From contig CAZCTC010000040.1 of assembly GCA_964501335.1 (NCBI GenBank), positions 7,153-71,152 on the forward strand: a DNA stretch of 64,000 bases, given 5' to 3'. The notes under the pieces are model-generated. The model ran no database searches. It saw nothing but the letters and a program-made list of their open reading frames with translations, and was not told the origin of the DNA. This document shows, in pieces, positions 62,045 through 64,000 of the stretch (positions are counted from its first letter, which is position 1; every line of letters begins with the position of its first letter). Source of the stretch: CAZCTC01 sp964501335 (GTDB taxonomy: Bacteria; Chloroflexota; Anaerolineae; B4-G1; SLSP01). Both the position numbers and the translations under genes were made by a program.

Positions 62045-63604
62045 ATGTCGGAAGCACGGATCGAAGAACTTTCTCAAGAGGTCGCGCATTTGCAGCAGGC
62101 ATTGGATAACATGCTGATGCCGGTGATGATTTCGAGTGAGAGAGAAGGCGATATTCTCTATGTTAATACCAAGGGGGCCGAGCTTTTTCGGACGTCGCCT
62201 CAAGAATTGATCGGGCAGAAGCTGGCGAACTGGTATGTCGATTTGAAGGATCGGGAAGCCGCTTTGAAGATTATCAAAGAGAGCGGCAAACTGGTGGATT
62301 ACGAGGTTTGCTGGCACTATCCTAATGGTGAACTCTTCTGGGTAAAGCTTTCTTCAAATCCCATTCTTTTCAATGGGGAATCGGCCCTGGTTGTAGTTTT
62401 AGCCGATATAACTGCCCAGCGTAAGATGCGGGACGATTTGAAGTACAGTGAGAAGCGTTTCTTCGATGTTGTGCAGAATATCCCGATTGGGATGTATTTC
62501 TATGAGCTGCGAGATGAGGGGCGGCTGGTTCTTATGGGGGCGAATCCGGCGGCGGATCGGCTGGTCGGGTTGGATAATTCTCAATTTATTGGGAAGACGA
62601 TTGAGGAGGCTTTTCCTCCTTTGGCCCAAACCGAAGTTCCGGAACGCTATCGCCGGGCGGCGGAATTGGGGGAATACTGGCACACAGAACAGGTTTCTTA
62701 TGAATCGGATCAGATTTCCGGCGCTTTTGAAGTTGATGCTTTCCAGGCCGGGGCCAGACGGATGGTTGCCTCGTTTTTGAATATTACGGAGCGTAAGAAA
62801 ACCGAAGAGATGTTATTGCAGGAGAAGGCTTTTTCCGAACTGGTGATCAACAATCTGCCGGGGATCTTCTATCTGTTGGATATGGAAGGTAAGTTTGTAC
62901 GGTGGAATAAGAACCTGGAAAAGGTGACGGGATATTCGGCTGAGGAGGTTGGGAACCAGCCGGCGTTGAATGTGATTGCCGCAGCGGATCGCCCGGCGAT
63001 TTCGCAGGCCATCCAGACGGTTTTTGTAGAAGGCGGGATTATCGTTGAGGGCCGGTTGCTGGCGAAGGATGGGACGGAGACTCCGTATTATTTTACGGCC
63101 AGCCGGATTATGATGAACGGCAAGCCCCATCTGATCGGCACCGGGATCGACAACAGTGAACGGATTCGGTCGGAGGAAGAGCGGACCCGGTTGCAGGAAG
63201 AGATCATTCTGGCGCAGCAGCGGAGCCTGAAGGAGCTTTCGACGCCGATCATTCCGATTATGGATCAGATTATCGTTATGCCGTTGATCGGGGCGATCGA
63301 TAGTATGCGGGCGAAGGATTTGACGCGGGCGGTATTGAACGGGATCTCGGAATATCGGGCGCGGGTGATCATTCTCGATATTACGGGGGTTCCGCTGGTG
63401 GACAGCGGGGTGGCGGCCCATCTCAACAAGGCGATGCAGGCGGCCCGGTTGAAGGGGGCGATGACGATTATTACGGGCGTGTCGGATGCCGTGGCGGAGA
63501 CGATTGTGGATCTGGGGATCGATTGGTCGGGGATCGAGACGCTGCGGGATTTGCAGACGGGGCTGTTGCAGGCGCTCCGTAAAATTGGGGCGAAACTGGA
63601 GTAA
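62045..63604 (+). CDS. PAS-PAS-PAS-STAS sensor (RsbR-like)
   Basis: 519 residues, cytoplasmic. An N-terminal coiled coil (1-25) leads to three PAS domains: about 15-125 (GDILYVNTKGAELF), 135-245 (LMGANPAADRLVG, ending NITERKK) and 255-375 (FVRWNKNLEKVTGYSAEE). The C-terminal STAS domain, about 390-510, reads LSTPIIPIMDQIIVMPLIGA … ILDITGVPLVDSGVAAHL and matches RsbR-type stressosome proteins; the Thr in DITG and Ser in VDSG fall where RsbR/RsbS are phosphorylated. AAGGAGG precedes ATG. No RsbT-like kinase or RsbX-like phosphatase is in the window. It may sense a ligand or redox state and control the preceding metabolic pair; its position as last gene of that operon supports this only weakly. 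Confidence 0.88.
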   Translation: MSEARIEELSQEVAHLQQALDNMLMPVMISSEREGDILYVNTKGAELFRTSPQELIGQKLANWYVDLKDREAALKIIKESGKLVDYEVCWHYPNGELFWVKLSSNPILFNGESALVVVLADITAQRKMRDDLKYSEKRFFDVVQNIPIGMYFYELRDEGRLVLMGANPAADRLVGLDNSQFIGKTIEEAFPPLAQTEVPERYRRAAELGEYWHTEQVSYESDQISGAFEVDAFQAGARRMVASFLNITERKKTEEMLLQEKAFSELVINNLPGIFYLLDMEGKFVRWNKNLEKVTGYSAEEVGNQPALNVIAAADRPAISQAIQTVFVEGGIIVEGRLLAKDGTETPYYFTASRIMMNGKPHLIGTGIDNSERIRSEEERTRLQEEIILAQQRSLKELSTPIIPIMDQIIVMPLIGAIDSMRAKDLTRAVLNGISEYRARVIILDITGVPLVDSGVAAHLNKAMQAARLKGAMTIITGVSDAVAETIVDLGIDWSGIETLRDLQTGLLQALRKIGAKLE

Positions 63605-63618
63605 TTGTAGTTTTCGGT

Positions 63619-63624
63619 TATAAT
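63619..63624 (+). promoter_or_regulatory. -10 box upstream of the tRNA-like gene
   Basis: A perfect TATAAT seven bases before the first tRNA base, with no clear -35 box. The mature 5' end would lie very close to the transcription start. Confidence 0.45.
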
Positions 63625-63630
63625 TTTCGT

Positions 63631-63753
63631 GTGGCCGTAGCTCAACTGGTAGAGCGCAATACCTATTTGCACACCTTGACCGATTCGGTACGACGCAGGT
63701 GGGTTATCAACTATTAATTGATGAGGTTCCGGGTTCGAGTCCCGGCGGCTACA
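63631..63753 (+). tRNA. tRNA-like gene with about 48-base insertion between D arm and anticodon arm
   Basis: The acceptor arms GTGGCCG (63631-63637) and CGGCTAC (63746-63752) pair over 7 bp with one G-U. The D arm is GCTC-AACTGGTA-GAGC (63640-63655). The T arm is CCGGG-TTCGAGT-CCCGG (63729-63745). Discriminator base A; no CCA encoded. Between the D arm and a hairpin ATCAA-CTATTAA-TTGAT (63706-63722) lie extra bases 63657-63704 that contain their own pairing parts: CACCT/AGGTG (63672-63676, 63697-63701) and ACCG/CGGT (63679-63682, 63686-63689). If that hairpin is the anticodon arm, the anticodon would read ATT, unusual for bacteria. It could be an intron-bearing tRNA, a decayed gene or a tRNA-like regulatory RNA. 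The amino acid is not assigned. Confidence 0.6.
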
Positions 63754-63755
63754 TT

Positions 63756-63818
63756 AGCGGGCCGGAGTGGTAAGGTTATCGTTCATGTTATCCTTCCACA
63801 TTAATTTGCCCGCTTTTG
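63756..63818 (+). terminator. Hairpin directly after the tRNA-like gene
   Basis: AGCGGGC (63756-63762) pairs with GCCCGCT (63808-63814), followed by TTTT. Inside, GTGG and AAGG pair with CCTT and CCAC. Probably a terminator. Confidence 0.6.
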
Positions 63819-63826
63819 TTGTATTT

Positions 63827-63869
63827 AAACCTGACAGATTATTCGGGAATGTCTGTCAGGTTTCTTTTT
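63827..63869 (+). terminator. Strong intrinsic terminator
   Basis: AAACCTGACAGA (63827-63838) pairs perfectly with TCTGTCAGGTTT (63852-63863), followed by CTTTTT. Confidence 0.85.
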
Positions 63870-63893
63870 ACTCTTTTGGGATGTGTCTTTGCA

Positions 63894-64000
63894 GCGTCCC
63901 GCAAAGGATGCCTTTATAGCTGGTAACGACGCGCGGTGCGAAGCAGGGAGAGAGTTTTTTCGACCTGTGCGGTTAGGTTTTTAGCCGCGTCGCACGTATA
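63894..64000 (+). repeat. Partial composite intergenic repeat unit at window end
   Basis: GCGTCCCGC (63894-63902), GACGCGCGG (63928-63936) and GGGAGAGAGTTTTTT occur in the usual order. No 36-base palindrome follows before the window ends; a weaker GCGGTTA…TAGCCGC pairing is present. Confidence 0.65.

Noticed and set aside
63657..63704. Group I or group II intron in the tRNA
   Set aside because: At about 48 bases it is far too short, and it lies before the anticodon arm instead of in the anticodon loop.

Overview
The window looks like a chromosomal piece of a Chloroflexota bacterium, probably an uncultured relative of Anaerolineae or Ardenticatenia and probably from a draft assembly. The clearest clue is the C-terminal tail of the large secreted protein, which ends in the YLPLILR-type motif common on exported proteins of that phylum. 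G+C-rich coding sequence, AGGAGG-type ribosome sites and NERD and SPFH/SHOCT-like proteins fit. The assignment is an inference. One 100-N assembly gap lies at 48418-48517.

Layout. (1) 1-5864: housekeeping genes on the + strand: the 3' part of a DinG/DnaQ-type helicase, plsX, fabF and a membrane NERD-like protein. (2) 6050-7687, minus strand: an SPFH/SHOCT-like protein and its small helical partner. (3) 8062-13908, minus strand: a 1948-residue secreted subtilase-like/kelch protein whose catalytic residues all appear to be replaced, with a LacI-type operator upstream. (4) 14207-15436: an ArsB/SLC13-type permease. (5) 15452-55884: a nonribosomal peptide cluster with a strong sigma70-like promoter, three NRPS genes (7389, 3352 and 1532 residues), an MFS exporter, an MbtH-like protein and a terminator. 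(6) 55980-56486: a DUF4240 protein. (7) 56491-63604: an apparent operon with a two-gene cassette present twice (PEP-synthase-like swivelling-His protein plus a lipocalin-like protein), then a PAS-PAS-PAS-STAS regulator. (8) 63631-63753: a tRNA-like gene carrying about 48 extra bases before its anticodon arm, followed by two terminator-like hairpins.

The NRPS line reads: partial C-A-T, six C-A-T modules (first protein); TubC-type docking domain, C-FkbH-T, C-A-T, C-A-T (second protein); C-A-T and an E-like terminal domain (third protein). That is eleven units, ten chosen by A domains and one, probably glycerate, supplied by the FkbH-like domain, which suggests a depsipeptide. Hand-read specificity codes are confident only for glycine in units 7 and 11. 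Unit 6 uses a Lys2/aminoadipate-like A domain. No thioesterase, reductase or phosphopantetheinyl transferase gene is present in the window.

Two unusual layers of repeat DNA cover the region. A family of 36-base palindromes (16-bp stem, 4-base loop) sits in many gene gaps; stem sequences differ between copies while self-complementarity is kept. Heptamer/octamer repeats are found both between genes and, in frame, inside six A domains at surface-loop positions.
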